The notes beneath the pieces are model-generated. The model was not told where the DNA came from, searched no databases, and saw nothing but the letters and a program-made list of their open reading frames with translations. Of a stretch of 60,421 bases of DNA, positions 8,412 through 17,280 are shown in pieces (positions within the stretch are counted from its first letter, which is position 1; each line of letters begins with the position of its first letter). The DNA is from an archaeon (GTDB lineage Archaea; Thermoplasmatota; Thermoplasmata; Methanomassiliicoccales; Methanomethylophilaceae): assembly GCA_024399155.1 (NCBI GenBank), contig JAKSHX010000003.1:1-60421 (forward strand). Reading direction: 5' to 3'. A program made the translations under genes and the position numbers.

Positions 8412-9217
8412 AAAACCTGCCCATCATTACACTAGTATCGAATAAAAATTAGGCACGGTATTGTGGTTTATATAATTTAAATATTTGTTGCATCTGAGAG
8501 TCAGTTGATTATGCAAATTTTATTTGTGGATCATCTACGATTTTATAACATCGCTGTTCAGGTTACCGGATTCTGAGGTAGGTTCGTTACAATCCACAAA
8601 ACACACACGTGAAATATTTAATTGAAAACATGTGTAGAATGGATGAAATAAAAGTGTATTGAGGAACTGTTTAATCAATGATTGAACAAATGAACATTAG
8701 AGGGTTGATTGTAACTTTTTGACGAAAATAAACTATTGAATGTTTACTTGAGTTTGTGACAAGTAAAAATTGCCTTGATTAAATCTGGGCACCCATGAAT
8801 TTAATTGGTGACACAACTGTTGAACAGCCATTGGTTTCGAAAATACTAGCGAGGTTCTAGATGATGAATATATACGTGAGTAAACTCGGGAATCGTTTGT
8901 GACAATTACTCAACAGCATAACCAACTAATGTGGTCGGTAGACTGTATTGGTATGAATAAATATACCAAAGGAGACGGGCTTTGTTTTTTATGTGCTAAG
9001 AGATACTTGTGAAAGTTCTGACTCGACATATTGAAAGTAATAGAACAATGGTCACGAAAGGTATGCAATTTCAGTAAGGAAAAATGACACAACCCTTTGA
9101 TATACTGATTCAGTAAAGTCACTCACATGTAAAGGACCAAAAGAGTAAAATCGAAACGTAACAACGTACGAAACTATATCGAAGTGACGTGTAATAGGTA
9201 CTATAGAAGGTAATGAA
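8412..9217. other. intergenic region between divergent rfcS and ncsA-like gene
   Basis: Roughly 800 AT-rich bases hold at least the promoters of the two divergent genes. A TATA-like TTTATATAATTTAAA string at 8468-8482 could serve rfcS. No protein remnant or stable RNA was recognised. Confidence 0.35.
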
Positions 9218-10135
9218 ATGAAGTGTGATTTTTGCCTTAAAAATGCTGTCACCTTTATTAGATACAATGGCTCACATTTGTGTAGTTATCATTTCATGAA
9301 ATACATTGAAAAAAAGATAAAGAGAGAAATAAGAAAACAGATCAATCTCAATCCTGGCGACAAAATAGCCGTAGCAGTCTCCGGTGGTAAAGATAGTATG
9401 GTCACTCTACATTTAATTAAGAAGATATTCGAAGATCGTGATGACATAAAAATAGACTGCATTACTGTTGATGAGGGTATAGAGGGCTACAGACCATCGA
9501 GCATTGAAATCGTTAAAGAATACTGTTCCAACAATATTCCCTTACACATTGTTTCTTTTAAAGAAATGTTCGATCTCACCATGGATGGAGTCGCTCCATA
9601 TTCTGATAAAAATAGTCCTTGCACATACTGTGGTGTGTTTCGTAGAAAATGTATAAACACTATAGCTAAAAAAATAGGAGCAAGATACATAGCAACGGGG
9701 CACAACCTCGATGACATATCTCAATCAATACTGATGAACTTTGTTCGTGCGGATATTGAAAAGCTAGTAAGGCTTGGCCCCCACAAGAAAATATATCCTG
9801 GACTTGTTCCCAGATTTGCCCCTCTCAGATCGATATCCGAAAAAGAATCTTTATTGTATGCAATTGTATCTGGATTGAAGTATCACGACCTTACATGCCC
9901 ATATTGGGAAAAAGCACTTCGAAATCAATACCGCTCAATAATTGACGGACTGGAGTCTCGTTCTCCTGGCTCTAAATTTAGTATATTGTCTTCCTATGAT
10001 CGATTATATCCAACGCTCATAAAAAATTGCAAACAAATTGGATTAAATATATGCACATGTGGAGAACCTGCTTCTGGAAAAAAATGTAAAGCATGCGAAT
10101 TCTCCAAAGAAATGAACGAAAAATTGGGATGTTGA
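9218..10135 (+). CDS. ncsA: NcsA/TtuA/CTU1-type tRNA 2-thiouridine synthetase (TIGR00269 group)
   Basis: This 305-residue PP-loop ATPase is of the group that adenylates tRNA uridine (position 34 or 54) for 2-thiolation. Evidence is the SGGKDS PP-loop near residue 55, an N-terminal zinc finger (CDFC followed by CSYH), a central CTYCG with a catalytic cysteine, ATGHNLDD near 160, and a C-terminal zinc ribbon (CTCG and CKAC). The cysteine pattern fits the TtuA/Ncs6 architecture with two zinc sites and an Fe-S site. The ATG at 9218 is preceded by AGAAGG at suitable spacing. A sulfur carrier of the SAMP/ThiS type would be the sulfur donor; such a protein is encoded at 40929-41114, though no direct link is shown. 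Confidence 0.88.
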   Translation: MKCDFCLKNAVTFIRYNGSHLCSYHFMKYIEKKIKREIRKQINLNPGDKIAVAVSGGKDSMVTLHLIKKIFEDRDDIKIDCITVDEGIEGYRPSSIEIVKEYCSNNIPLHIVSFKEMFDLTMDGVAPYSDKNSPCTYCGVFRRKCINTIAKKIGARYIATGHNLDDISQSILMNFVRADIEKLVRLGPHKKIYPGLVPRFAPLRSISEKESLLYAIVSGLKYHDLTCPYWEKALRNQYRSIIDGLESRSPGSKFSILSSYDRLYPTLIKNCKQIGLNICTCGEPASGKKCKACEFSKEMNEKLGC

Positions 10136-10225
10136 TAATTATAATATTCAAAATAATGCGATGGTCAGTTTACACTGGGAAGCTATAAGTAAATTTATTA
10201 GTACGTAACAGAAATGCATGTTAGA

Positions 10226-11230
10226 TTAAAAATCCTTAAACGGTATAAGGTCGCAGCATCCGCATCTAAAGCACATAGTGCAAAAAGTATGAGTGTCCAA
10301 ATTGTGACGCTCCATTATCATCTTCTGGATTTTTGCCACGTGTATCATTCTTTCAGATGACGGAACATTGGTTATATTCATCTGATGAAGTTTATCTTTC
10401 ACAAACGGACTGATTCTTAATGACCTTATGTATGGCGCCACACCCATTGAGCATAATTTATTTATTATGTCCTCTAACTCACTATTAGTTTCCCCAAGCC
10501 CAATTATTATGTTGGATGTAACTTTGCCTTTTCCGAACACGTTTACGGCATATGCGAGCATGCCAAAAACTATCGTTCTATCAATGTTTGGACAAATATC
10601 CAATCTTTCAGTGGCGGTTTCGATGTTAATCTTAATTTCATTCGCTCCGGCTGTTTTTAATTTGTCAACTTGTGTCGTATCATCGATGTATGACTCTACA
10701 CCAATAGGCATATTTGGAAATTCGTTTCTAATATGTCTGATGCATTCCGTAATTCTGTCCACTGTTGAATTTACAGAATTGTTCACACCACTGGTTATTG
10801 CTACCGAATGAATTAATTCTTCTTTTTGATGTATTAGATTCACAATTTTTATGGCATCCAATTTTTTTGTGATATGATTGGGTAATAATGGTGATGAACA
10901 GTAGGCACACTCAAACATACAGTTTTGATCAATGTTAAAAAATGCTTGTTCTGGACAATGATATGCAACTGGCATTATAGTGACGTCGTGTATTACAATA
11001 TTACCAAACACGAGTGTCTTTTTTTCAGGACAGTAAACAAAATCTCCATTATTAGTAGAGATTGATTTTTTTACTCTCATTCTTCCGAATGAAAAAACTA
11101 AAGAACGCTGTCCTGCTTCAGGGCCAGCTGTTGATCTAGAAATTTCTACAGGGACCCTATAATTTTTTGGAATGAGAACTGCACCACTGGCAATTAATGA
11201 TGCTTTGTTGATTATCAACTCATCTTCCAT
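10226..11230 (-). CDS. radical SAM protein, BioB-related (COG2516-like)
   Basis: This 334-residue protein carries the radical SAM motif CMFECAYC near residue 104, which holds the 4Fe-4S cluster that cleaves AdoMet. The barrel continues with AITSGVNNS, GVESYIDD, KINIETATERL and IIGLGET. The C-terminus has a second cysteine cluster (CTMCFRCGCC), consistent with an auxiliary cluster or zinc. The arrangement fits biotin-synthase-related archaeal proteins (COG2516) of unknown reaction; it is not BioB or PylB as far as I can tell. Its start overlaps the 3' end of cysS by 16 bases on the same strand, so the two are likely co-transcribed. Substrate is unknown. Confidence 0.7.
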   Translation of the reverse strand: MEDELIINKASLIASGAVLIPKNYRVPVEISRSTAGPEAGQRSLVFSFGRMRVKKSISTNNGDFVYCPEKKTLVFGNIVIHDVTIMPVAYHCPEQAFFNIDQNCMFECAYCSSPLLPNHITKKLDAIKIVNLIHQKEELIHSVAITSGVNNSVNSTVDRITECIRHIRNEFPNMPIGVESYIDDTTQVDKLKTAGANEIKINIETATERLDICPNIDRTIVFGMLAYAVNVFGKGKVTSNIIIGLGETNSELEDIINKLCSMGVAPYIRSLRISPFVKDKLHQMNITNVPSSERMIHVAKIQKMIMERHNLDTHTFCTMCFRCGCCDLIPFKDF

Positions 11231-12630
11231 TTCGTTGTCTCTTTTGAATCTTCCAACTGTATACCGGCTTCCATCAACCTATCTCTGATCGTATCAGCCA
11301 AATCGTAAAGTTTTTTATTTCTTAGTTCGACTCTGATGTCTATCAGAATGTCCATAATTGCATCCATCAAATCGTTGTTTTCATTATCTGAAGGAAGAAT
11401 TCCAAGCACTGTATCGAACTCTTTCATCAATGAAAAGATATTTTTTGCACCTTTTTTTGACAATGTTCCTTCAGCAATGATTCTGTTGGTACTCCTTGCC
11501 ATATTGAAGAATACTTTTATTGCACTACAAGTATTGAAATCATCATCCATTGCATCAACAAACTTTTTTCTAAAAGTAGTAACGAGTTCTTGTGCATCAT
11601 CTGAACCTTTTGCATTCTTGATGTGTGACTGCAATTCTCTAAAATTATTCCATAACCTTTTCAGTGCAACTGAAGATCTTTCGAGTTGTTCTTCACCATA
11701 AACAAGCGGGCTCATGTAATGAGTGTTAAGAAAGAAAAAACGAATTTCTTGGCTACTATATTTTTTTGCGACGTCCTTGACGCTAAAAAAGTTATTCAGT
11801 GATTTGGACATCTTTTCATCCTTAGATGTTCCGATTCCTTTGACTTGAAGCATACCATTGTGTATCCAGTAATTTGCGAGTTTTTTTCCAGTGGCCGCCT
11901 CAGTTTGAAGAATCTCGTTTTCATGATGAGGAAAAATTAAGTCGTTGCCACCTCCATGTATGTCTATTGTATCACCGAGATAGTGTTTTATCATTGTCGA
12001 GCACTCGATGTGCCAACCAGGCCTCCCATTACCCCATGGTGAATCCCATGAAATCTCTCCAGGCTTTGCAGCCTTCCAAATGGCAAAATCCTTGACGTCC
12101 GTCTTTCGCTCATCTGAAATAATGCGCCCGGATGACTTCAAATCTTCCAATTTATGATTAGTAAGACGTCCATAATTCTCTACTTTATTCACCGAAAAAT
12201 ATACTGACCCATCGTCAGTAACGTATCCAAAGCCGTTGTCGATGATTGACTGTACCATAGAGATTATGTCGGGTATGCTTTCGCTTGCTTTTGGGTATAT
12301 ATCTGCTTTGTTTACTCCCAGATTCTTTATGTCTTGAAAATATGCATTTATATATCGATTTGAAAGTTCTAATGACGAAATATTATTCTGTGCTGCCCTT
12401 TCTATAATTTTGTCGTCTACATCTGTAAAATTGGTGACATGTATCACGTTATATCCTTTGTATCTGAGATATCTTGCAATCATATCAAAAACAATCATAC
12501 TTCTTGCATGACCCATATGAATGTCATCATATACTGTCACGCCACACACGTACATCTTTACTTTTCCTTCTTCTATTGGAACAAACTTTTCCTTTTTGTT
12601 AGTGAGCGTGTTATAAATGAACAGGGGCAT
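11215..12630 (-). CDS. cysS: cysteinyl-tRNA synthetase
   Basis: A class I aminoacyl-tRNA synthetase of 471 residues from the ATG at 12630, which charges tRNA-Cys. The HIGH-type motif reads HMGHAR, the KMSKS loop DEKMSKSLNN. The zinc site includes the early YVCGVTVYD cysteine and the later HIECS plus HGGGNDLIFPHHENE. An upstream TTG start at 12690 would add 20 residues without family support. Some methanogens lack CysRS and make Cys-tRNA through SepRS/SepCysS; here the direct route is encoded, and the tRNA-Cys gene lies 1.5 kb away. A radical SAM gene overlaps the 3' end. A TATA-like TTTTTAAAATAAATAG lies near 12693-12708. Confidence 0.95.
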   Translation of the reverse strand: MPLFIYNTLTNKKEKFVPIEEGKVKMYVCGVTVYDDIHMGHARSMIVFDMIARYLRYKGYNVIHVTNFTDVDDKIIERAAQNNISSLELSNRYINAYFQDIKNLGVNKADIYPKASESIPDIISMVQSIIDNGFGYVTDDGSVYFSVNKVENYGRLTNHKLEDLKSSGRIISDERKTDVKDFAIWKAAKPGEISWDSPWGNGRPGWHIECSTMIKHYLGDTIDIHGGGNDLIFPHHENEILQTEAATGKKLANYWIHNGMLQVKGIGTSKDEKMSKSLNNFFSVKDVAKKYSSQEIRFFFLNTHYMSPLVYGEEQLERSSVALKRLWNNFRELQSHIKNAKGSDDAQELVTTFRKKFVDAMDDDFNTCSAIKVFFNMARSTNRIIAEGTLSKKGAKNIFSLMKEFDTVLGILPSDNENNDLMDAIMDILIDIRVELRNKKLYDLADTIRDRLMEAGIQLEDSKETTKWKMS

Positions 12631-13158
12631 ATGACGGCCATCCGTTGTTTGAAATATAAACATTAGTAAAACAAGTATCCTTTCTAACAATTGCTATTTA
12701 TTTTAAAAATGCCATAATACCTTGGTCGAGTTATAATTTAGAGATTTTATGTGCAAAATTGCGATTACATCTATCGTGTCCAAAATTTAATTCATATGTT
12801 CAACGTTGGTACTTTTTTGTCTTGACATCGTAATCACGTTTACAAACATAAAATCATGTCATTGTGTACAACGTGAAATTGTTACATAAGTCATATACAA
12901 AATGACTGGAAAACTAAAAAAAAGTCGCTCTATAATTCTGGCCATTTTTCTTCTTTGTACTTTTTACGGTAACAATTGTCGTTTTTGAATATGTCAACCT
13001 TGGTACTAAATATTAAAACATATCCTCAATTAAAAGTCTGAATAAGTATAACATATGGACATTGACAAGAATATTAACGACCCTATCTTCGTTACTAAAA
13101 ATTTATTAAATAGTATGTTTGGCCTTTTCTGACGTTTATAGGTACACGACGCAGCCTT

Positions 13159-13174
13159 GTACTATTTATAGTAC
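13159..13174. repeat. palindrome GTACTAT-TT-ATAGTAC
   Basis: A perfect 7-bp inverted repeat with a 2-base centre, flanked by a further GGTAC (13141) and GTACC pair. The symmetry suits a dimeric DNA-binding protein, although no neighbouring gene start makes it an obvious operator. Confidence 0.4.
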
Positions 13175-13309
13175 CTAATATTCCTGCTCTTGAGCTTTAT
13201 CAAGTCTAAATTTCAAGTTGTCTATTAAACTTAATGAGGTGTTATTTGTAGTTAAAATGCCATTCTATGCATGATCATTTAAGATTGGAGGAATTGAAAC
13301 GTGGTTGAT

Positions 13310-13339
13310 GCGACGGCACCACGGCCGGTTTGCCATCGC
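13310..13339. other. GC-rich hairpin downstream of tbp
   Basis: GCGA-C-GGCA pairs with TGCC-A-TCGC around a 12-base GC-rich loop, giving an 8-bp stem with one mismatch. It lies about 40 bases past the tbp stop in a very AT-rich spacer, so it may end the tbp transcript or be part of a small RNA. Confidence 0.35.
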
Positions 13340-13379
13340 TAAAAGTAAAATGAATGGTAAAAAGATTAGAGGTGATGAT

Positions 13380-13922
13380 TTACAACATCAGACCTGCTGA
13401 TCTGAGTTCTGCAGCAATCTTCTTTACCGCACGATCTACATCCTCAGGTACCTTTGCGCCAGTACAAACCATTTTCCCTGACCCAAAAAGAAGAACTACA
13501 ACCTTTGGCGAATCTAATCTATATACAAGCCCTGGAAATTGCTCAGGTTCGTATTCAACCTTCTCAAGTCCAAGTGTTATTGCAACAGTGTTAAGATTGA
13601 TCTCCTGCTCGAGGTCAGATGAAGCGACAATATTTTGAACCTCGATTTTGGGCTCGATTTGAATCTCAATATTCGCTTTTTTGAGATCTTCTTTAACCTT
13701 ACTAATTGCGACTTTAACCTCAGCGAGATTCTTCGCTCCTGTACAAACAACCTTCCCGCTTCTAAAGAGAAGAGTTGCTGTCTTAGGATCTTTGAGTCTA
13801 TACACGAGTCCGGGGAATTGTTGGGGGTTGTACTCAGCACCTTCAAGCGCATCCTCAATCGCATTAAGGTCGAGCTCTTGTCCAAGTGACGTGGATGCTA
13901 CAACGTTCTCTATTCTACCCAT
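13380..13922 (-). CDS. tbp: TATA-box binding protein
   Basis: TBP nucleates archaeal transcription by bending TATA DNA and recruiting TFB. The 180-residue protein shows the two-fold repeat of the saddle: residues about 5-90 and 95-180 each contain FPGLVYRL followed by a basic strand and a VCTGAK strand. Lengths and repeat spacing are normal. A GGTG ribosome-binding site and two tandem TATA-like strings precede it, so it is likely well expressed. It is monocistronic. Confidence 0.97.
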   Translation of the reverse strand: MGRIENVVASTSLGQELDLNAIEDALEGAEYNPQQFPGLVYRLKDPKTATLLFRSGKVVCTGAKNLAEVKVAISKVKEDLKKANIEIQIEPKIEVQNIVASSDLEQEINLNTVAITLGLEKVEYEPEQFPGLVYRLDSPKVVVLLFGSGKMVCTGAKVPEDVDRAVKKIAAELRSAGLML

Positions 13923-13941
13923 CTTTTCACCTGTGCGGTTG

Positions 13942-13970
13942 TTATTTATAAACTATATATAAACCCTTGC
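13942..13970 (-). promoter_or_regulatory. tbp promoter (BRE/TATA)
   Basis: On the minus strand AAGGG (BRE-like) is followed by TTTATATATAG, and a second TATA-like TTTATAAATAA lies just inside. Both lie 20-45 bases before the ATG, and the leader carries AGGTGAAAAG. Confidence 0.5.
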
Positions 13971-14081
13971 GATGAAATCATAGCGTTTATTTTTCTATGG
14001 GACATACCTATGCATAAATCTGTGAAGAAAACTTTTGACGGGTCCTAAGGCAATCCTGTTGAATGTGCCCGACTAATAATT

Positions 14082-14155
14082 TGGAGTCGGAGGGGAGAGT
14101 TGAACTCCCATCTGAGGATCTGCAGTCCCCTGCATGGCCGCTGTGCTACTCCGAC
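14082..14155 (-). tRNA. tRNA-Cys (GCA)
   Basis: Read on the minus strand, the acceptor stem GTCGGAG pairs with CTCCGAC, the anticodon loop is CTGCAGA (anticodon GCA), the T loop is TTCAACT, the discriminator is U and CCA is encoded. U73 with a GCA anticodon are the main tRNA-Cys identity elements. Confidence 0.95.
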
Positions 14156-14238
14156 ACTGTGTCCCGGTTATCAATCATTATATATTAAAGTTATTCAAAT
14201 GTAAACAGTAAAATAATTAGCAAAAAATGGTGTAATGT

Positions 14239-15072
14239 ATGCATTGTAAAGATGTTTCCATACACGAAGTAAAATTTCCGTTAAACGTTGAAAACATAGC
14301 AAAAGAGATGAATGATTGGACAGTGTACGGCGGATCTGAATATCTTGTTTTTAAGAATTGCGACTCATATGCAGTATTAAAAATTTTTAAAAAAAATACA
14401 GCAGGTATATTTAAGAAAGTTTCAGGATATGAAATACTGTCTCTTCCTGAAAATACCGATTTTGTACAGGATGAAAATATTGATGTATTAAACATTCCAA
14501 CACTAGTTCTTATACAACTTGGACACAAGGAGAAGGGCGTTGTGATAAAGGGAATGTTTTCTCATGTTGTTTTTGTTAAAGACTTAAAACCTCTTTATCT
14601 AGAAATCATAGACTGTATTCCACCATCTCCAGCTAAACTCGGTGTCCTCGTAAAAAAAGCACTGGACTCAAATTTTGTTAACTTACCAGTAGTGACGCAT
14701 GAAACAATCATTGATATAACTTCAAAAATTTCAAAAATAGAAACAGAAGCAGTTATGTTTCCATGTAAAGCATCTGGTATAGAAACTGGCATACCTACTT
14801 ATTATCTTGATGAGGGAACAAGTCTAGCACATGATGTAACACTTATAGGATGCAATCTCTCTAGGAAGATATTTATATCGCTTTATAAAAGAGACGCCCC
14901 GTTCATCAATATTTGTCCCATTAAATACATTCCAAAAAACAAAAAGTGTATAGTGAAATGTTGTGAAATAAAAGAGTATTGTATCGTTGAAAACAACATA
15001 ATAAAAGTTCCATGGAGTGCGGACGTTCCTGAAGTAGCTGAATCAATTAAAACGTTATTTTCAAACCGGTAG
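14239..15072 (+). CDS. conserved-looking protein of unknown function
   Basis: I do not recognise this 277-residue protein with certainty. It is soluble, with no membrane segments or signal peptide. The N-terminal half has mixed alpha/beta character (DWTVYGGSEYLVFKNCDSYA). A central SGIETGIPTYYLDEGTSLAHD and a Cys-containing C-terminal part (CPIKYIPKNKKCIVKCCEI) follow. It may belong to a methanogen-specific DUF. It lies between tRNA-Cys and the cysteine desulfurase gene on the same strand, but with its own spacer, so a link to sulfur metabolism is only suggestive. It ends in TAG, an uncommon stop in this window; a TAA follows 20 codons later in frame. Confidence 0.65.
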   Translation: MHCKDVSIHEVKFPLNVENIAKEMNDWTVYGGSEYLVFKNCDSYAVLKIFKKNTAGIFKKVSGYEILSLPENTDFVQDENIDVLNIPTLVLIQLGHKEKGVVIKGMFSHVVFVKDLKPLYLEIIDCIPPSPAKLGVLVKKALDSNFVNLPVVTHETIIDITSKISKIETEAVMFPCKASGIETGIPTYYLDEGTSLAHDVTLIGCNLSRKIFISLYKRDAPFINICPIKYIPKNKKCIVKCCEIKEYCIVENNIIKVPWSADVPEVAESIKTLFSNR

Positions 15073-15192
15073 TTACTTTATTTATTCATACTTTTTATTA
15101 TGCGTAAAAATCCCCTATCCCGTGGATTGATATAATCTTTAGATTTCAACATATTGAGAAATTATATTATTGACATAGAGCATGGCACTGAT

Positions 15193-16398
15193 ATGGATGT
15201 AGCGTCTGTAAGGAAAGATTTTCCAACTATCAGAAAAGGGAAGGGAATATACCTCGACAGTGCATGTCAAAGTTTGAAGCCAGATTCTGTAATTGAGAAG
15301 ATCACTGAGTACTACAGCGAATATCCGGCGTGTGGAGGCCGTAGTGTTCATTCCATGGGCACTTGTGTATCTGCAGGTGTAGACGAGACGAGAGAAAAAT
15401 TATCATCGTTTTTTGGATGTGACGATCCTTGTGAATTCGTCTTTATGAAAAACACCACAGAGGGTATGAACACAATCGCCAGAGGGTTTGGACTGAAAAA
15501 AGACGATATTGTTGTTACAACAGATGTAGAGCATAATTCTAATCATGCGCAGTGGCTAGCAATGGCTTCGGAGGTCGGTATTCGAAGAAAATACATAAAA
15601 TCATCCAAATATGGTGAATTTGATATTGATTTGTTCAAACAACAAATGAGTTCTAGAGTGAAATTGGTCGCAGTCGGACATACTAGTAATGTTACTGGGT
15701 ACACGATACCTCTAAAAGAAATTACAGAAATCGCGCATGACTATGGAGCGGCAGTGGCGGTCGATGGAGCGCAATCTGCACCACATATGTCAATAAATCT
15801 CAAGAAATTAGATGTAGATTTCTTCTGTGCATCTCTACATAAAATGTTAGGACCAACAGGCGTGGGATTTATGTATGGTAAATCTGAGAGATTGAAAGAT
15901 TTAAAACCGCTGATCTATGGCGGGGGATCAGTTGCCATTACCACCTATGACTCAATAAAAATCTCATCCGCACCAGAAAAATTTGAATCTGGACTTGAAA
16001 ACTATTCAGGAATAATTGCATCTGCTTTTGCTTTGGACTATCTTTTAAAAATTGGAATGAAAAATATTACAAAGCATGAAAGTAAACTACAGAGGAGAAT
16101 ACACGAAGGTGTGAAAAATATCGAAAACCTTTCTATTGTTGGATCTAATGACCCAGATAAGAGAGGAAGTGTTTTTTCTTTTAATGTTGAGGGCTTAAAT
16201 TCCCATGATATCGCCATGATGCTTGATAACATCGGATCAATAATGATAAGGTCAGGTATGCACTGTGCACATCCATTTTTTATATCAAGAGGAATAGATG
16301 GGTGTGCTAGAGCGTCGTTTTATCTTTACAACAACGAAGATGATATCGATAAATTTGTTGAAACTCTCGACAAAATAGTTACAAAATTCTCTAAATAA
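15193..16398 (+). CDS. sufS: SufS/CsdA-type cysteine desulfurase
   Basis: This class V aminotransferase-fold PLP enzyme (401 residues) releases sulfane sulfur from cysteine for Fe-S clusters or thiolation. The N-terminal DFPTIRKGKGIYLDSACQS is the SufS-type opening. TTDVEHNSNHAQW contains the PLP-stacking His, VDGAQSAPH the PLP Asp-x-x-x-Gln, and ASLHKMLGPTG the Schiff-base Lys. Near the C-terminus IRSGMHCAHPF carries the catalytic cysteine in the group II setting (R-x-G-x-x-C-x-x-P variant). The ATG at 15193 fits the family start; a TTG at 15154 would add 13 residues. No SufBC lies adjacent. Confidence 0.88.
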   Translation: MDVASVRKDFPTIRKGKGIYLDSACQSLKPDSVIEKITEYYSEYPACGGRSVHSMGTCVSAGVDETREKLSSFFGCDDPCEFVFMKNTTEGMNTIARGFGLKKDDIVVTTDVEHNSNHAQWLAMASEVGIRRKYIKSSKYGEFDIDLFKQQMSSRVKLVAVGHTSNVTGYTIPLKEITEIAHDYGAAVAVDGAQSAPHMSINLKKLDVDFFCASLHKMLGPTGVGFMYGKSERLKDLKPLIYGGGSVAITTYDSIKISSAPEKFESGLENYSGIIASAFALDYLLKIGMKNITKHESKLQRRIHEGVKNIENLSIVGSNDPDKRGSVFSFNVEGLNSHDIAMMLDNIGSIMIRSGMHCAHPFFISRGIDGCARASFYLYNNEDDIDKFVETLDKIVTKFSK

Positions 16399-16694
16399 TT
16401 ATAACGGTGTCGCGATAAAAAGTTCAACACTGATTATTTATCGGTCGATTGTATATTTTAGCTATAACAGAAATTTAGGTAGCGTCAGCCATGGGTCCAA
16501 TGTTGTTTATATAGGTATCTATCCAGGTTACACCTTAACTTTATGTCTAAAATGCCTAAATTGGCAGTATATGTTATCCATTTAATACTCGTAATAAAAT
16601 TTTAACAAAATGTCTTTTGAAGGCACAATTTAAAATACTGAGGTTTTATAAACTCGCTAGTGACGTGTCAAAGTCAACAGAGCAGGTGGTATAA

Positions 16695-17120
16695 ATGTAC
16701 AGCATGAGTCCATTCGCCGGCCCTCTCATTTCCGATGAAGAGGTTATGAATAAGTATAAAAAAGAAAACCACTGGGGTCTCATGGTTTCTGTAGACCTCG
16801 GTGAGTGTGATCCGTCCAAAATTTCTAGTAAGGAAGTGATTACGCAGTTCGCCATTGATATCGCGGAACATATCAAAATGAAAAGGTATGGTGAACCTAT
16901 AGTCGTCTTCTTCGGGAACGAACCAAAAGTACAGGGGTATTCTCTGGTGCAACTGATTGAAACGTCACAAATATCTGGTCATTTCGCCGATGATACTAGA
17001 AGAGCGTTTATCGATATTTTTTCATGCAAAGAATTTTGTCCGAAGGCAACAGCAGAATATACGCAAAGGTACTTTGGGGCCAAAAAGATGGAATATGCCG
17101 TGTCTTTTAGAGACATATAA
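16695..17120 (+). CDS. AdoMet-decarboxylase-like pyruvoyl enzyme homologue
   Basis: The 141-residue protein resembles the short prokaryotic S-adenosylmethionine decarboxylase fold (about 120-140 residues). The core TSQISGHF, then AFIDIFSCKEFCPKA, aligns by eye with the family pattern E-S-H-I-S-x-H followed by D-I-F-T-C-G. The serine that becomes the pyruvoyl group, the second His and the later Cys are kept, but the residue before the serine is Thr rather than Glu and the next is Gln rather than His. It may therefore decarboxylate another substrate (arginine and ornithine decarboxylases exist in this fold) or be non-catalytic. A GGTGG ribosome-binding site precedes the ATG. The ABC importer genes follow after 160 bases on the same strand. 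Confidence 0.7.
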   Translation: MYSMSPFAGPLISDEEVMNKYKKENHWGLMVSVDLGECDPSKISSKEVITQFAIDIAEHIKMKRYGEPIVVFFGNEPKVQGYSLVQLIETSQISGHFADDTRRAFIDIFSCKEFCPKATAEYTQRYFGAKKMEYAVSFRDI

Positions 17121-17280
17121 CTATTGTTGCTTGACGTGGGTGTGAGAGATTGCATAAAATTAATTCTGTGCCTTTGGCTTTGTAGGTGGCTATTACGACG
17201 TAAATGAATCTGGGGACTGTTGTAATCACTATTGTAGGATAAGTTCAAAAATTATATATTACGAAAATAATGGGTGGCCG

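Larger units (their letters stand above)
12631..13379. other. intergenic region with two inverted repeats
   Basis: About 750 bases, mostly AT-rich. They contain a 16-base palindrome at 13159-13174 and a GC-rich hairpin at 13310-13339 (listed separately). A short minus-strand open stretch at 12930-13026 encodes protein-like text (ending KYKEEKWPEL) but is only about 31 codons long and was not called. Confidence 0.4.

Noticed and set aside
8868-8930. Possible C/D box guide RNA (ATGATGA-like C box near 8860-8870)
   Set aside because: No CTGA D box at the required distance and no paired terminal stem. Similar ATGATGA strings near 26695, 26874 and 58397 failed in the same way.
12930-13026. Short minus-strand protein-like text ending KYKEEKWPEL
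   Set aside because: Only about 31 codons with a stop just upstream; it may be the tail of a decayed gene, but no family was recognised.
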